DNA of 23,388 bases from Saprospiraceae bacterium UBA2329 (GTDB lineage: Bacteria > Bacteroidota > Bacteroidia > Chitinophagales > Saprospiraceae). Below are positions 7,985 to 15,366 of this stretch, in pieces. Both the position numbers and the translations under genes were made by a program. Under the pieces are notes generated by a model. The model was given only the letters and a program-made list of their open reading frames with translations, was not told the DNA's origin and ran no database searches. The stretch is from positions 1-23,388 of the forward strand of contig DDUV01000023.1 of the NCBI GenBank assembly GCA_002344975.1, in the 5' to 3' direction. Every line of letters begins with the position of its first letter. Position 1 is the stretch's first letter.

Positions 7985-8233
7985 ATGCCTTTCAAAGACC
8001 TCGAAGATTTGCCCATTCATTGGGCCGACCACGAAGACATTGCCATGAAACTGTACGAGCGTTTCGGCGATGAGTTCTCGGAGAGTAAAATTTACCGCAT
8101 CCGTTTCACCGACCTCATCGAATGGGTGCTCGAAATTCCTACCTTTGCCGGAAAACGGGAAGAGTGTACCGAAGGCCATCTGGAGCAGATTCAGGCCAAA
8201 TGGGTGTATGAATGGAGGGATAATCAGGATTAA
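7985..8233 (+). CDS. iscX: Fe-S assembly protein IscX
   Basis: An 82-residue acidic protein of the IscX/YfhJ family, a small partner and regulator of the cysteine desulfurase IscS that binds iron. Conserved blocks are visible: IHWADHEDIAMKLYE near the start, RIRFTDLIEWVLEI in the middle and a C-terminal helix ending KWVYEWRDN. They align with E. coli LKWTDSREIGEALYD, VRFTDMHQWICDL and LVWLDEAE. The ATG at 7985 is chosen because similarity starts about ten residues later and upstream in-frame codons fall in repeat sequence. A weak TACTTTG at 7895-7901 could be its promoter. The KdsC-like gene begins 45 nt after its stop, so iscX, kdsC and the prenyltransferase may be one transcript. Confidence 0.88.
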   Translation: MPFKDLEDLPIHWADHEDIAMKLYERFGDEFSESKIYRIRFTDLIEWVLEIPTFAGKREECTEGHLEQIQAKWVYEWRDNQD

Positions 8234-8278
8234 TGTCCGCCCGAAAATACAGCCTCTTTCCCACTCAAGGCTTTCGTT

Positions 8279-8788
8279 ATGAACCATTTAGACGCATTCA
8301 GAGACATCACGACTTTCATTTTTGACGTGGACGGCGTGCTGACCGACGGCACGGTTTTTATCGAAGAAGACGGCCGCCTCCTGCGCACCATGCACGTCCG
8401 CGACGGGTTGGCCATGCGCACCGCCGTGAACAAAGGCTACCGGGTGGCCATCATCTCCGCCGGCAAATCCGAAGGCGTAAAAATCAGGCTCGAAGCACTC
8501 GGAATTGAGGACGTGCTCATGGGCCAGGAAGACAAAGTAGCCGCGTTCGACGGTTTGGTAGCCAAATACGGCCTCAATCCCGACCAAACCCTGTACATGG
8601 GCGACGACCTGCCCGACTATAAGGTGATGCGCAAAGTGGGCATGCCGGCCTGCCCCGCCGATGCCGCGCAGGAAATTCTGGAATTGGCCCGGTACATCTC
8701 GCCGGTTCCGGGCGGCCGCGGCTGCGTGCGCGACGTTATTGAAAAAACGCTGCGGCTGCGGGGAGACTGGCCCATACAAAACGACTGA
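8279..8788 (+). CDS. kdsC: KdsC-like 3-deoxy-D-manno-octulosonate 8-phosphate phosphatase (HAD family)
   Basis: A 169-residue cytosolic HAD phosphatase of the cap-less KdsC type, which dephosphorylates Kdo-8-phosphate on the path to the lipopolysaccharide inner core. The four HAD motifs are present: DVDGVLTDG (nucleophile D16, acid D18), S60 in IISAGKS, K86 in QEDK, and GDDLPD (108-113). The C-terminal GGRGCVRDV fits the glycine-rich tail that KdsC inserts in the neighbouring subunit's active site. The length is typical. Motif II reads SAGKS where many KdsC proteins have SGR, a mild deviation. A YrbI-type or Neu5Ac/KDN-9-phosphate phosphatase is possible. The prenyltransferase gene starts 3 nt downstream. 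Confidence 0.88.
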   Translation: MNHLDAFRDITTFIFDVDGVLTDGTVFIEEDGRLLRTMHVRDGLAMRTAVNKGYRVAIISAGKSEGVKIRLEALGIEDVLMGQEDKVAAFDGLVAKYGLNPDQTLYMGDDLPDYKVMRKVGMPACPADAAQEILELARYISPVPGGRGCVRDVIEKTLRLRGDWPIQND

Positions 8789-8791
8789 GGC

Positions 8792-9730
8792 ATGTCGCGG
8801 CGGGTACTCAACACATCGGTCTTTTCCCTCATCAGATGGCCCAATCTGTTGATAGCTGGTTTGGTACAGTATCTGCTGTATTTCAAGGTATTGCAGCCGG
8901 TTTTGGCTCAGTTCGGCATTTCACATTCATTAGACCTACTCCGGCTTTCCATGCTGGTGGTTATGACTTTGTGCGTCGCTGCCGGCGGCTACATCGTCAA
9001 TGACATCGCGGATGTCAGAACCGACGAAATCAACCGCCCTGCCCGCGTCGTCATCAGCAAACACCTCTCTCACCAAACGGCCTACTGGTTGTACTTCATG
9101 TTTCAAATCGTGGGCTTCACCTTGTGGTTGTATCTTGTGTTTTATGTGCGCCGCATCCCGCTGCTGAGCGTTTTTCCTCTTCTGATCGGCGGACTGGCCC
9201 TGTACTCGCTGTACCTCAAACGCCTGCCTTTGCTTGGAAATGTGCTCATTGCTTTGCTCTGCGCCGCCGTACCTGGAATGGTGTGGTTGCTTGAGCAACA
9301 GGCATTTGTGCAATTATTTGCAACGGATGTAGCAGCCGGCCAAAGGTTAAAAATTGTGTTTCTATGGTACATGGCCTCGGCGTTTGTACTCACGCTCTAC
9401 CGGGAATTGGTGAAAGACATGGAAGATGTGAAGGGCGATTCAGCTACCGGTTTGCGCACCCTGCCGGTGATATGGGGCGTTTCGGCGACGCGGTATTTGG
9501 CGGTTGTTTTTGCGCTGGTATCGGCTCTTGTTGTCGGAGTCATGCTGTGGCAATTGCAAACTGAGCTGCACGCATGGAAACAGATTGGCTACGGGCTATC
9601 GGTTTTACTGCCGATTCTGGTTTCCATCCTGTTGCTGTTCCGCGCCCGAACAGCCGCCGATTACCGACGCCTGAGTCATCTCGCCAAACTGATTATTTTG
9701 ATGGGGTTGTTGTTGCCCTTGTGGCTTTGA
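8792..9730 (+). CDS. UbiA-family prenyltransferase
   Basis: A 312-residue polytopic membrane enzyme that transfers a prenyl group from a prenyl diphosphate to an acceptor. About eight to nine hydrophobic helices are visible. The first Asp-rich motif is NDIADVRTD (70-78; D71, D74, D78) and the second is DMEDVKGD (209-216). Both bind Mg-diphosphate in the family. NRP directly after motif one is typical of the branch annotated as geranylgeranylglycerol-phosphate geranylgeranyltransferase-like in Bacteroidota. The acceptor cannot be read from sequence; a quinone head group or glycerol phosphate are both options. It lies 3 nt after kdsC, so it is co-transcribed, and its 3' end overlaps the convergent hypF by 55 bp. 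Confidence 0.88.
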   Translation: MSRRVLNTSVFSLIRWPNLLIAGLVQYLLYFKVLQPVLAQFGISHSLDLLRLSMLVVMTLCVAAGGYIVNDIADVRTDEINRPARVVISKHLSHQTAYWLYFMFQIVGFTLWLYLVFYVRRIPLLSVFPLLIGGLALYSLYLKRLPLLGNVLIALLCAAVPGMVWLLEQQAFVQLFATDVAAGQRLKIVFLWYMASAFVLTLYRELVKDMEDVKGDSATGLRTLPVIWGVSATRYLAVVFALVSALVVGVMLWQLQTELHAWKQIGYGLSVLLPILVSILLLFRARTAADYRRLSHLAKLIILMGLLLPLWL

Positions 9731-12006
9731 TGCAACATCAACTGCCCCAATGCAATGCTCTCATCATTGGGTGACAACTGCCTGTGAAACAACACGGTAT
9801 GATGATGACTTAATCTATCTGAAATCAAATCCGCCAGCAGGCCATTTTGGAAAACCCCGCCGGAGCAAACGACGTAGCGCACCTTTTGCTCCGCAGCCAT
9901 CCGTTCCGCCCAGCGAACCAATCGCAAATGAAACTGAGCCGCCAATACTTCCCGGCTTTCGCCCAATCGCAGCCCCTCGGCCAAAGGCAACAGCACATCC
10001 TCCGCCGACAGCCCGACCGAAGCAGCTGCCTCAATGCCGAAGTTTTCTCCTATGCCATATTTTTTAAATGCTTCCAATGCACTGTTTTCCAGCAACATAG
10101 CCGCCTCTCCCTCATAAGACGAACGCAAAGACAAGCCCAGCAGTGCCGCCGCCCCATCGAACAAGCGCCCCATACTGGAAGTAGTCAGCCGCGCCGGTTG
10201 TTGCAGCAACTGCCGATACACCCGCCATTCCGTCTCGCTGAACATCGGTTCCAACAAGTCGTGGCACTGCGGCAGGTGATGGCAGGCTGCGAGAGCGGAA
10301 ATGCGCGGCTCTCGCGGCATTTTATCTCCCAAAATGAAGGGGAAATATTCGAGATGCCCAACGCGATTCATTTGCCCGTTTTCAAAACGAAACATCTCGC
10401 CGCCCCAAACCTGCCCATCGCTGCCCAAGCCCGTTCCATCCCATATCAGCCCCAAAACCGCCGCATCGGCAGGCAGTTCGGGATGCTCCGCCAGCGCCGC
10501 CGCGAAATGCGCCTCGTGATGCTGATACCTGAACACCGGAACCTGCCATTCCCCGGCCAATATCTCGCCCAGCCGGGTGGAATAATAATCCGGGTGCAGG
10601 TCGGTCAGCACCGCCTCCGGCCGGGCCGAAAGCAGGCCGAGCAGATGCCGCAGCGCCCATTGGAAACTGCGTTCTGTATCGAAATTCTGAAGATCGCCGA
10701 GGTACTGACTGAGGTAATAATTGCCCTGATGGCGCAATCCGAAAGCGCTTTTCAGCATGGCGCCCATAGCCAGCACAGTACCCGGAGCAGCCTTCCGTCC
10801 CGGCAGGATGAAGGTTGGGGCCAGTCCACGAGAGCGCCGCAAAACGATGCGCTCATGTAAAAACGGACTGAACCGAACTACGGAATCGTCTTGCGGAGTG
10901 GCAATATCCCGGTTGTGCAGCAGCAGCACGTCGGCGATGGAGGGCAGTTCGCACAGGGCGGTTTCGTTGTCGAATACGATGGGATGCTGCGTGGGATTGC
11001 CGCTCGTAGCCACGATGGGGCGACATATTCGGCGCAACAGCAATTCGAGCAGCGGAGCGTAGGGCAACATGACACCCACCTGATTCAAACCCGGCGCAAT
11101 GTCTTTGACAGCCAGCTTTTTATGGCCGTTTGGCAACAAATCCACCAGCACGATAGGCGCCGCAATGCCGAGCAATTCCTCTGCCTGTTCCGGGCCGAGC
11201 TGCGCATCTTCCCGGAGCGATTCCAGCGAGGGGTACATCAGCGCGAAGGGCTTCGAGGGGCGATGTTTGCGGCGGCGCAGGGTTTGAATGGCCGTTTCGT
11301 TGCCGGCATCGCAGCACAACAAAAAGCCGCCTATGCCTTTGACGGCCAAAATTTTACCTTCCAAAATCGCTTCTGCCGCGAGACCGATCAGTTCATCCGG
11401 CGCGCCTGTCAGAGGTATTCCGTGTCCCGGCTGCCATTGCAGGGAAATGCCGCAGTCGGCACAGGAATTGGTTTGAGAATAGTAGCGCCGGTCCAATGGA
11501 TTTTCGTACTCCGCCGCGCAATCCGGGCACATCGGGAAGGGCTGCATGGTGGTGAAGGGGCGGTCGTAAGGCAGTTTTTGGATGATGGAATAGCGCGGCC
11601 CGCAGAGGGTGCAGGTGATGAACGGGTAGCCGAAACGCCGGTTGGAAGGTGCGTGCAACTCCGCGCGGCAATCGGCGCAAAGCGCTACATCGGGCGTGAG
11701 CAATAGCGAGGCTTCTCCGGCTGCATCGCTGTGAACGATCTGGAAATCGCTGTAAGACTGAAAAGCCATCTCCTCCATCGTTGCCTCCGTGATGACGGCG
11801 AGCGCAGGCGCCTCATTTTGAACAGCTTGATAAAAAGAAGCCGCCGTCTCCGGCCCTGCATTGAACTCAATGTGTACGCCGTCCAATGTGTTGTTCACCC
11901 AGCCGCACAATCCAAACCGGTTCGCCAATTGATACACGAACGGCCGAAAGCCGACGCCTTGTACCTGACCTTGCAGGTGGATGTGGTATGTGCGGTGTGG
12001 AGGCAA
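9676..12006 (-). CDS. hypF: Carbamoyltransferase HypF
   Basis: A 776-residue HypF, which makes the thiocarbamate on HypE that becomes the CN ligands of [NiFe]-hydrogenase, using carbamoyl phosphate and ATP. Domains in order: acylphosphatase-like (GQVQGVGFRPFVY, then WVNN), two C4 zinc fingers (CADC/CTLC and CPDC/CADC), a YrdC-like domain (LAVKGIGGFLLCCDA and KPFALM) and a Kae1-like domain with HHEAHFAAA, WDGTGLGSDG and CSGGVFQNG. Length is normal for the family and nothing is missing. No ATG is in a good place. A TTG at 12006 lies a few residues before the acylphosphatase fold and is my choice; the frame runs on to 12066 through AT-rich DNA that looks intergenic. No other hyp or hydrogenase gene is in the window. 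Confidence 0.94.
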   Translation of the reverse strand: MPPHRTYHIHLQGQVQGVGFRPFVYQLANRFGLCGWVNNTLDGVHIEFNAGPETAASFYQAVQNEAPALAVITEATMEEMAFQSYSDFQIVHSDAAGEASLLLTPDVALCADCRAELHAPSNRRFGYPFITCTLCGPRYSIIQKLPYDRPFTTMQPFPMCPDCAAEYENPLDRRYYSQTNSCADCGISLQWQPGHGIPLTGAPDELIGLAAEAILEGKILAVKGIGGFLLCCDAGNETAIQTLRRRKHRPSKPFALMYPSLESLREDAQLGPEQAEELLGIAAPIVLVDLLPNGHKKLAVKDIAPGLNQVGVMLPYAPLLELLLRRICRPIVATSGNPTQHPIVFDNETALCELPSIADVLLLHNRDIATPQDDSVVRFSPFLHERIVLRRSRGLAPTFILPGRKAAPGTVLAMGAMLKSAFGLRHQGNYYLSQYLGDLQNFDTERSFQWALRHLLGLLSARPEAVLTDLHPDYYSTRLGEILAGEWQVPVFRYQHHEAHFAAALAEHPELPADAAVLGLIWDGTGLGSDGQVWGGEMFRFENGQMNRVGHLEYFPFILGDKMPREPRISALAACHHLPQCHDLLEPMFSETEWRVYRQLLQQPARLTTSSMGRLFDGAAALLGLSLRSSYEGEAAMLLENSALEAFKKYGIGENFGIEAAASVGLSAEDVLLPLAEGLRLGESREVLAAQFHLRLVRWAERMAAEQKVRYVVCSGGVFQNGLLADLISDRLSHHHTVLFHRQLSPNDESIALGQLMLHQSHKGNNNPIKIISLAR

Positions 12007-12053
12007 CTTTAAAACTTTTTTTTTAATTTTTTTATAAAAACAAAAAAACCGAT

Positions 12054-12061
12054 TACATTTG
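12054..12061 (+). promoter_or_regulatory. -7 element for the DUF1761 gene
   Basis: TACATTTG matches TAnnTTTG exactly and ends 16 nt before the ATG at 12078. It is preceded by a T-rich stretch. The 71-bp gap to the divergent hypF start is very AT-rich and must also hold the hypF promoter. Confidence 0.6.
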
Positions 12062-12077
12062 CACAAAACTACGGATT

Positions 12078-12578
12078 ATGGATTACAATCTCGCCTACTT
12101 ATTTGTGGCTGCCTTGATTCCCCTCGTGATCGGCGCCGTATGGTATCATCCCAAAGTATTCGGAAATGCCTGGGCCAAAGCTGCCGACATGTCCGAAGCA
12201 AAAATCAACAGCGGTAACATGCTGGTCATTTTCGGCCTCACTTATGTACTGAGCGTGATGGCGGCTTTTATCATCAGCATGTTGGTCGTTCATCAGGGCC
12301 ATATTTATTCAACATTGATGAATGAACCCAGCCTGATGGAAGAAGGAAGCGAACTGAATTTGTATGTCAAAGACTTCATGGACAAGTACGGCAGCAATTT
12401 CCGCACCTTCAAGCACGGCGCATTCCACGGCTTTTTCACGGGTTTGTTTTTCGCCATGCCGATATTAGCCGTCAACGCAATGTTTGAAAGAAAAGGCTTC
12501 AAATACATTGCCATCAACGCTGGCTACTGGATGGTGTCTTTTGCGCTGATGGGCGGGCTGCTGTGCGCTTTACTGTAA
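12078..12578 (+). CDS. DUF1761 family membrane protein
   Basis: A 166-residue integral membrane protein. Four hydrophobic segments are visible at roughly residues 5-22, 50-70, 117-133 and 144-165. The sequence near the N-terminus, GAVWYHPKVFGNAWAK, is the signature I associate with DUF1761 proteins, and the overall size fits. Between helices 2 and 3 lies a polar loop with acidic residues (EEGSELNLYVKDFMDKYG). No biochemical function is known to me for this family. It has its own TAnnTTTG promoter and is transcribed divergently from hypF. It ends 14 bp before the convergent fatty-acid-hydroxylase gene, leaving almost no room for a separate terminator. Confidence 0.82.
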   Translation: MDYNLAYLFVAALIPLVIGAVWYHPKVFGNAWAKAADMSEAKINSGNMLVIFGLTYVLSVMAAFIISMLVVHQGHIYSTLMNEPSLMEEGSELNLYVKDFMDKYGSNFRTFKHGAFHGFFTGLFFAMPILAVNAMFERKGFKYIAINAGYWMVSFALMGGLLCALL

Positions 12579-12592
12579 GCGTTTTCCCAACC

Positions 12593-13624
12593 TTACGCCT
12601 CTTTTTTCTTGCGGAAACCATGCGTTATCTGCCCCCAAAAGTTGTGCGGAAAGCGGGCTAAACCGGGGAAGCCAAGACGCGCGTCGCGGCCGTCTTTGGG
12701 AATGTATGCGGTGCCGAAAAGGTAGTCCCACAGCGCCAGACTGATGCCGAAATTGACTCCATAGCGACGCTCTTCCGGCAGGTCATGGGCGTGGTGCCAA
12801 ATGTGCATTTCCGGGTGGTTGAAGATGCGTTTCATCAGCGGTCCCAACAGCAGCGCGCCTCCCAGTGCGAAACCGGCCATGACTCCGGTTTTGCCCAATA
12901 CACTCAGGGGGCCAAAGAGGTTGACATCATACAAGCCGTTCGCCGCTACAATGCCGATCAACAAACCGAGCACAGCCCCGGTGACATAGCCGGGCACGCT
13001 GATGTTGGCGTGGTTGTAATGACCAATGGCCAAGGTAAAGATGTGAATGACAAAGAAATCGTGCAGGCCGATGCCGAGCAGCGCCAGCGGAATGTACTCA
13101 ATGCTGCGATATACCAGCGTTTCCATCCAGTGGTAGCGGAGGTGCGCAGCGAAGCCCATTTGCTCTACCGAGTGGTGTACTTTGTGGTATTCCCATAGCC
13201 GGTCGGAACGGTGCAGCAGGCGGTGAACCCACCATTGTACAAAATCGCGCACCACGAAGCCGGTGAGCAGCACCGCCCAGGCAGGCCAGTATTGCATGGG
13301 ATTGGAGGCTTTGAGGTTGAAGCCCGTGAGGTGCAGGATGCTTTCGTTGAAAAAGCGCACCACGACATCGGAAGCCGCATTGTAAATGATGAGTGAAAAG
13401 AGGAAAAAATTGAAAAACATGTAAAAGGCATCTAACCAGAAGTCTTTGCGAAAGCGCGGCTGCTCTTTGCGCCAGGGGCTGAGCCATTCAAGGATGAGGA
13501 AAAACAAGGACACTAAAATGAGCCAGTAGAAGTAGTTGTTCCAGCCCGGCTGCGTGATTTCGTGCCAGAAGTAATTGGCGTAGCCTTTGTAGCTTTTGAG
13601 GAAGGTTTCCCAGTAAGAGAGCAT
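12593..13624 (-). CDS. Fatty acid hydroxylase / sterol desaturase family protein
   Basis: A 343-residue membrane di-iron oxygenase. The histidine clusters are all present: HRLLH (H134, H138), HKVHH (H147, H150, H151), GHYNH (H202, H205) and HPEMHIWHH (H270, H274, H277, H278). About six hydrophobic segments surround them. The family hydroxylates or desaturates lipid substrates such as sterols, carotenoids, sphingolipids or fatty acids using O2. The exact substrate cannot be read here. It is the last gene of a minus-strand run, 16 bp after the DUF2442 gene, so probably translated from the same mRNA. An internal hydrophobic Gly-rich stretch (about 211-265) adds extra membrane segments between the third and fourth histidine clusters. 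Confidence 0.88.
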   Translation of the reverse strand: MLSYWETFLKSYKGYANYFWHEITQPGWNNYFYWLILVSLFFLILEWLSPWRKEQPRFRKDFWLDAFYMFFNFFLFSLIIYNAASDVVVRFFNESILHLTGFNLKASNPMQYWPAWAVLLTGFVVRDFVQWWVHRLLHRSDRLWEYHKVHHSVEQMGFAAHLRYHWMETLVYRSIEYIPLALLGIGLHDFFVIHIFTLAIGHYNHANISVPGYVTGAVLGLLIGIVAANGLYDVNLFGPLSVLGKTGVMAGFALGGALLLGPLMKRIFNHPEMHIWHHAHDLPEERRYGVNFGISLALWDYLFGTAYIPKDGRDARLGFPGLARFPHNFWGQITHGFRKKKEA

Positions 13625-13640
13625 GGAAAAAGTTTGAAAT

Positions 13641-14036
13641 TCAAGAAACTGTAAGGACTGCGATATGGTCTGCCGTCAATTCTACAGGAGTGCTGATGTC
13701 GTATAGAACCAGAGGATCCAGATCAAAATATTCTTCAAACTCCATGCCATTTGAAAGCCGTGTAGTACGAACGATGCCTGGCCAGCAGAGCGTGCCGTCA
13801 CGAAGAGATACCGTATTAAACTTGTTTACATCCAACGCTGCCGACCTAAATGAATCCTCCGAATAATGGTTCCTTAAAAAAAAGGTCAGCATATCGAGTT
13901 TCCTTTGCTCTCCTGTGTTGAAGGTGCAAATCAGAATGAAACCATCAATGTGGTTGATGGAAGTGATACGTGGTATTTTAGCTTGCTTCATCATTTTGAG
14001 TGGTTGTTGTTCCAGATTTCCATAAGCGAAAGCCAT
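13641..14036 (-). CDS. DUF2442-like protein
   Basis: A 131-residue protein. The central part (DGFILICTFNTGEQRKLDM, then FNTVSLRDGTLCWP and FDLDPLVLYD) matches the beta-rich DUF2442 pattern, often found near toxin-antitoxin or regulatory genes in other genomes; its function is unknown. The annotated start overlaps the upstream stop as TGATG, which suggests translational coupling and supports the ATG at 14036. However, the first 14 residues are not part of the domain, and Met15 or Met16 are possible starts. No partner toxin is visible next to it, so a toxin-antitoxin role has no support here. Confidence 0.68.
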   Translation of the reverse strand: MAFAYGNLEQQPLKMMKQAKIPRITSINHIDGFILICTFNTGEQRKLDMLTFFLRNHYSEDSFRSAALDVNKFNTVSLRDGTLCWPGIVRTTRLSNGMEFEEYFDLDPLVLYDISTPVELTADHIAVLTVS

Positions 14037-14263
14037 CAGAATAATTTCTTATTCAACAAATAAAGCAAATACACCCAGGGCAACCCGTGCATAAAGAAAT
14101 CCAACCAGTCTATGAGTCCCATGCCTACCGCGCCGCCGGCAATCCAGCGAACCTTGCCCAGAATGTGCGGTTCGGGGAAAAAAGGCGCCAGGCCCAACGT
14201 GAGACACAATACGGCTGCCGTGCGCCAGTCTTTTATCAGAGTAGATATTTTATTGTCTTTCAT
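14036..14263 (-). CDS. Small conserved-looking membrane protein
   Basis: A 75-residue protein with two hydrophobic helices (about 14-29 and 56-71) joined by a loop. The pattern LGLAPFFPEPH, a middle glycine-rich segment and a second helix preceded by a D-x-x-D-F-x-x-H-G-x-P-W-like segment (LIDWLDFFMHGLPW) matches small Bacteroidota proteins that I recall being loosely labelled 'RND transporter'. It is far too short to be a transporter on its own. It starts the minus-strand operon and overlaps the DUF2442 gene by 1 nt. A perfect -7 box lies 19 nt before its ATG. Confidence 0.7.
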   Translation of the reverse strand: MKDNKISTLIKDWRTAAVLCLTLGLAPFFPEPHILGKVRWIAGGAVGMGLIDWLDFFMHGLPWVYLLYLLNKKLF

Positions 14264-14268
14264 TGCTG

Positions 14269-14276
14269 TATTTTTG
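14269..14276 (+). promoter_or_regulatory. -7 element for the D-2-hydroxyacid dehydrogenase gene
   Basis: TATTTTTG fits TAnnTTTG exactly and ends 19 nt before the ATG at 14296. Its -33 region would lie inside the first codons of the divergent small membrane protein gene. Confidence 0.5.
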
Positions 14277-14282
14277 AGGCTT

Positions 14283-14312
14283 CAAAAGTAGTGAAATGAG
14301 CACGAATACCAA
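14283..14312 (-). promoter_or_regulatory. Promoter of the small-membrane-protein / DUF2442 / hydroxylase operon
   Basis: Minus-strand TACTTTTG at 14290-14283 with TTG at 14312-14310, separated by exactly 19 nt, the textbook Bacteroidota spacing. The -33 part lies within the coding start of the divergent dehydrogenase gene. Confidence 0.65.
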
Positions 14313-15273
14313 GAATACCCTGCCGAAAATTGTGGTTTTGGACGGCTACAACCTCAATCCCGGCGACCTGAGTTGGGCCGCGTTGCAAGCCCTTGGCGAG
14401 GTGATGATTTATGATTTTACCACCCCGGAGGGGATCGTTGAACGTTCGGAAGGAGCAGCGATTTTGTTGGTCAACAAAGCCGTCATCCATCGGCAAATTA
14501 TGCAATTATTGCCTGATTTGCAGTGCATTGTAGTCACTGCCACCGGATACAACAACATAGACGTCGCCGCTGCCCGCGAACGGGGCATTACCGTGTGCAA
14601 TGCCGTGGGGTACAGTTCGGAGGCAGTGGTGCAGCACGTTTTTGCGTTGCTGTTGGAACTGAGCAACGCCGTAGGTCGCCACCATGATTCGGTGCAGGCA
14701 GGCGACTGGGCCGCGCAACGGAGTTTTTGCTACACCTTGCAGCCCATCCACGAAATTGCCGGCAAAACGATGGGCATTTACGGCTTCGGCAACATCGGCC
14801 GCCGGGTAGGAGAAGTGGCGCTGGCTTTCGGAATGCGGGTATTGGCCACACACAAACATCCCGAACGCGACGCCCGGCCCGGTGTGCGCTTTGTACCCAT
14901 CGAACAGCTTTTTGAAGAAAGCGACGTCATTTCGCTGCACGCGCCGCTCAGCGCGGCCAATACAGGCATCGTCAACGCTGCCTTGCTGTCGCGCATGAAA
15001 CCCTCGGCCCTGCTCATCAACACGGGGCGCGGCGGTTTGGTAAACGAGGAAGACCTGTTGGAAGCATTGCAAAAAGGCAATTTGGCGGGCGCCGGTTTGG
15101 ACGTACTATCCATAGAGCCGCCGGCCGCAGATCACCCGCTCATCGGGGCGCCCAACTGCATTGTGACGCCGCATGTAGCTTGGGCTTCGGTGCAGGCCCG
15201 GCAGCGATTGATGGATATTTGTGTGCAGAATGTGCGGGCTTTTCTGGATGGAGCGCCGCAGAATGTGGTGTAA
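14296..15273 (+). CDS. D-2-hydroxyacid dehydrogenase (glycerate dehydrogenase / hydroxypyruvate reductase type)
   Basis: A 325-residue cytosolic oxidoreductase that interconverts 2-oxo and D-2-hydroxy acids, plausibly hydroxypyruvate/glyoxylate and glycerate/glycolate. The Rossmann motif is GFGNIG (163-168). The catalytic residues are R245 in NTGRGG, E274 in SIEPP and H293 in TPHVAW. TATGYNNID (81-89) is the typical substrate-side loop. Length is normal. After the second Rossmann strand the sequence reads ATHKHPE rather than having the usual acidic residue, hinting at NADP(H) preference. It starts only 32 bp from a divergent operon and ends before a hairpin-rich gap shared with the convergent dehydratase. 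Confidence 0.9.
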   Translation: MSTNTKNTLPKIVVLDGYNLNPGDLSWAALQALGEVMIYDFTTPEGIVERSEGAAILLVNKAVIHRQIMQLLPDLQCIVVTATGYNNIDVAAARERGITVCNAVGYSSEAVVQHVFALLLELSNAVGRHHDSVQAGDWAAQRSFCYTLQPIHEIAGKTMGIYGFGNIGRRVGEVALAFGMRVLATHKHPERDARPGVRFVPIEQLFEESDVISLHAPLSAANTGIVNAALLSRMKPSALLINTGRGGLVNEEDLLEALQKGNLAGAGLDVLSIEPPAADHPLIGAPNCIVTPHVAWASVQARQRLMDICVQNVRAFLDGAPQNVV

Positions 15274-15293
15274 AAGCTTACATCTTCTGATCC

Positions 15294-15328
15294 AATCCGC
15301 TCGCGCAAGGTTCTACCTTGTGCGGATT
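15294..15328. terminator. Hairpin, possible bidirectional terminator
   Basis: AATCCGC (15294-15300), a four-base bulge TCGC, GCAAGGT (15305-15311), loop TCT, ACCTTGT and GCGGATT (15322-15328). It lies between convergent genes. It lacks a strong T-run, so it may be a repeat palindrome rather than a true terminator. Confidence 0.45.
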
Positions 15329-15333
15329 ATCAC

Positions 15334-15348
15334 GCGGGTTCTACCCGC
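15334..15348. repeat. Perfect short palindrome sharing the GGTTCTACC core
   Basis: GCGGGT-TCT-ACCCGC, a 6-bp stem with a 3-nt loop. Its centre GGTTCTACC is identical to that of the hairpin just upstream, suggesting both derive from one repeat family. A T-run (15364-15368) follows on the plus strand at a distance. Confidence 0.6.
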
Positions 15349-15366
15349 CTGCCATACCCGCCCTTT

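Noticed and set aside
9847..10860. 337-codon open frame on the plus strand
   Set aside because: It is antisense to hypF, whose domains are unmistakable, and its composition (Arg/Gln/Pro-rich) is typical of a shadow frame.
12007..12066. N-terminal extension of HypF to 12066
   Set aside because: The added residues are Lys/Phe-rich products of AT-rich intergenic DNA and are absent from the known HypF fold.
13641..14263. Toxin-antitoxin pair (DUF2442 plus small membrane protein)
   Set aside because: DUF2442 proteins occur in many contexts; the small protein resembles a conserved Bacteroidota membrane protein rather than a toxin, and the operon continues into a metabolic enzyme.
15334..15348. 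tRNA T-arm resemblance (GCGGGTTCTACCCGC)
   Set aside because: No acceptor, D or anticodon arms can be found around it, and the loop lacks TTCGA/TTCAA.
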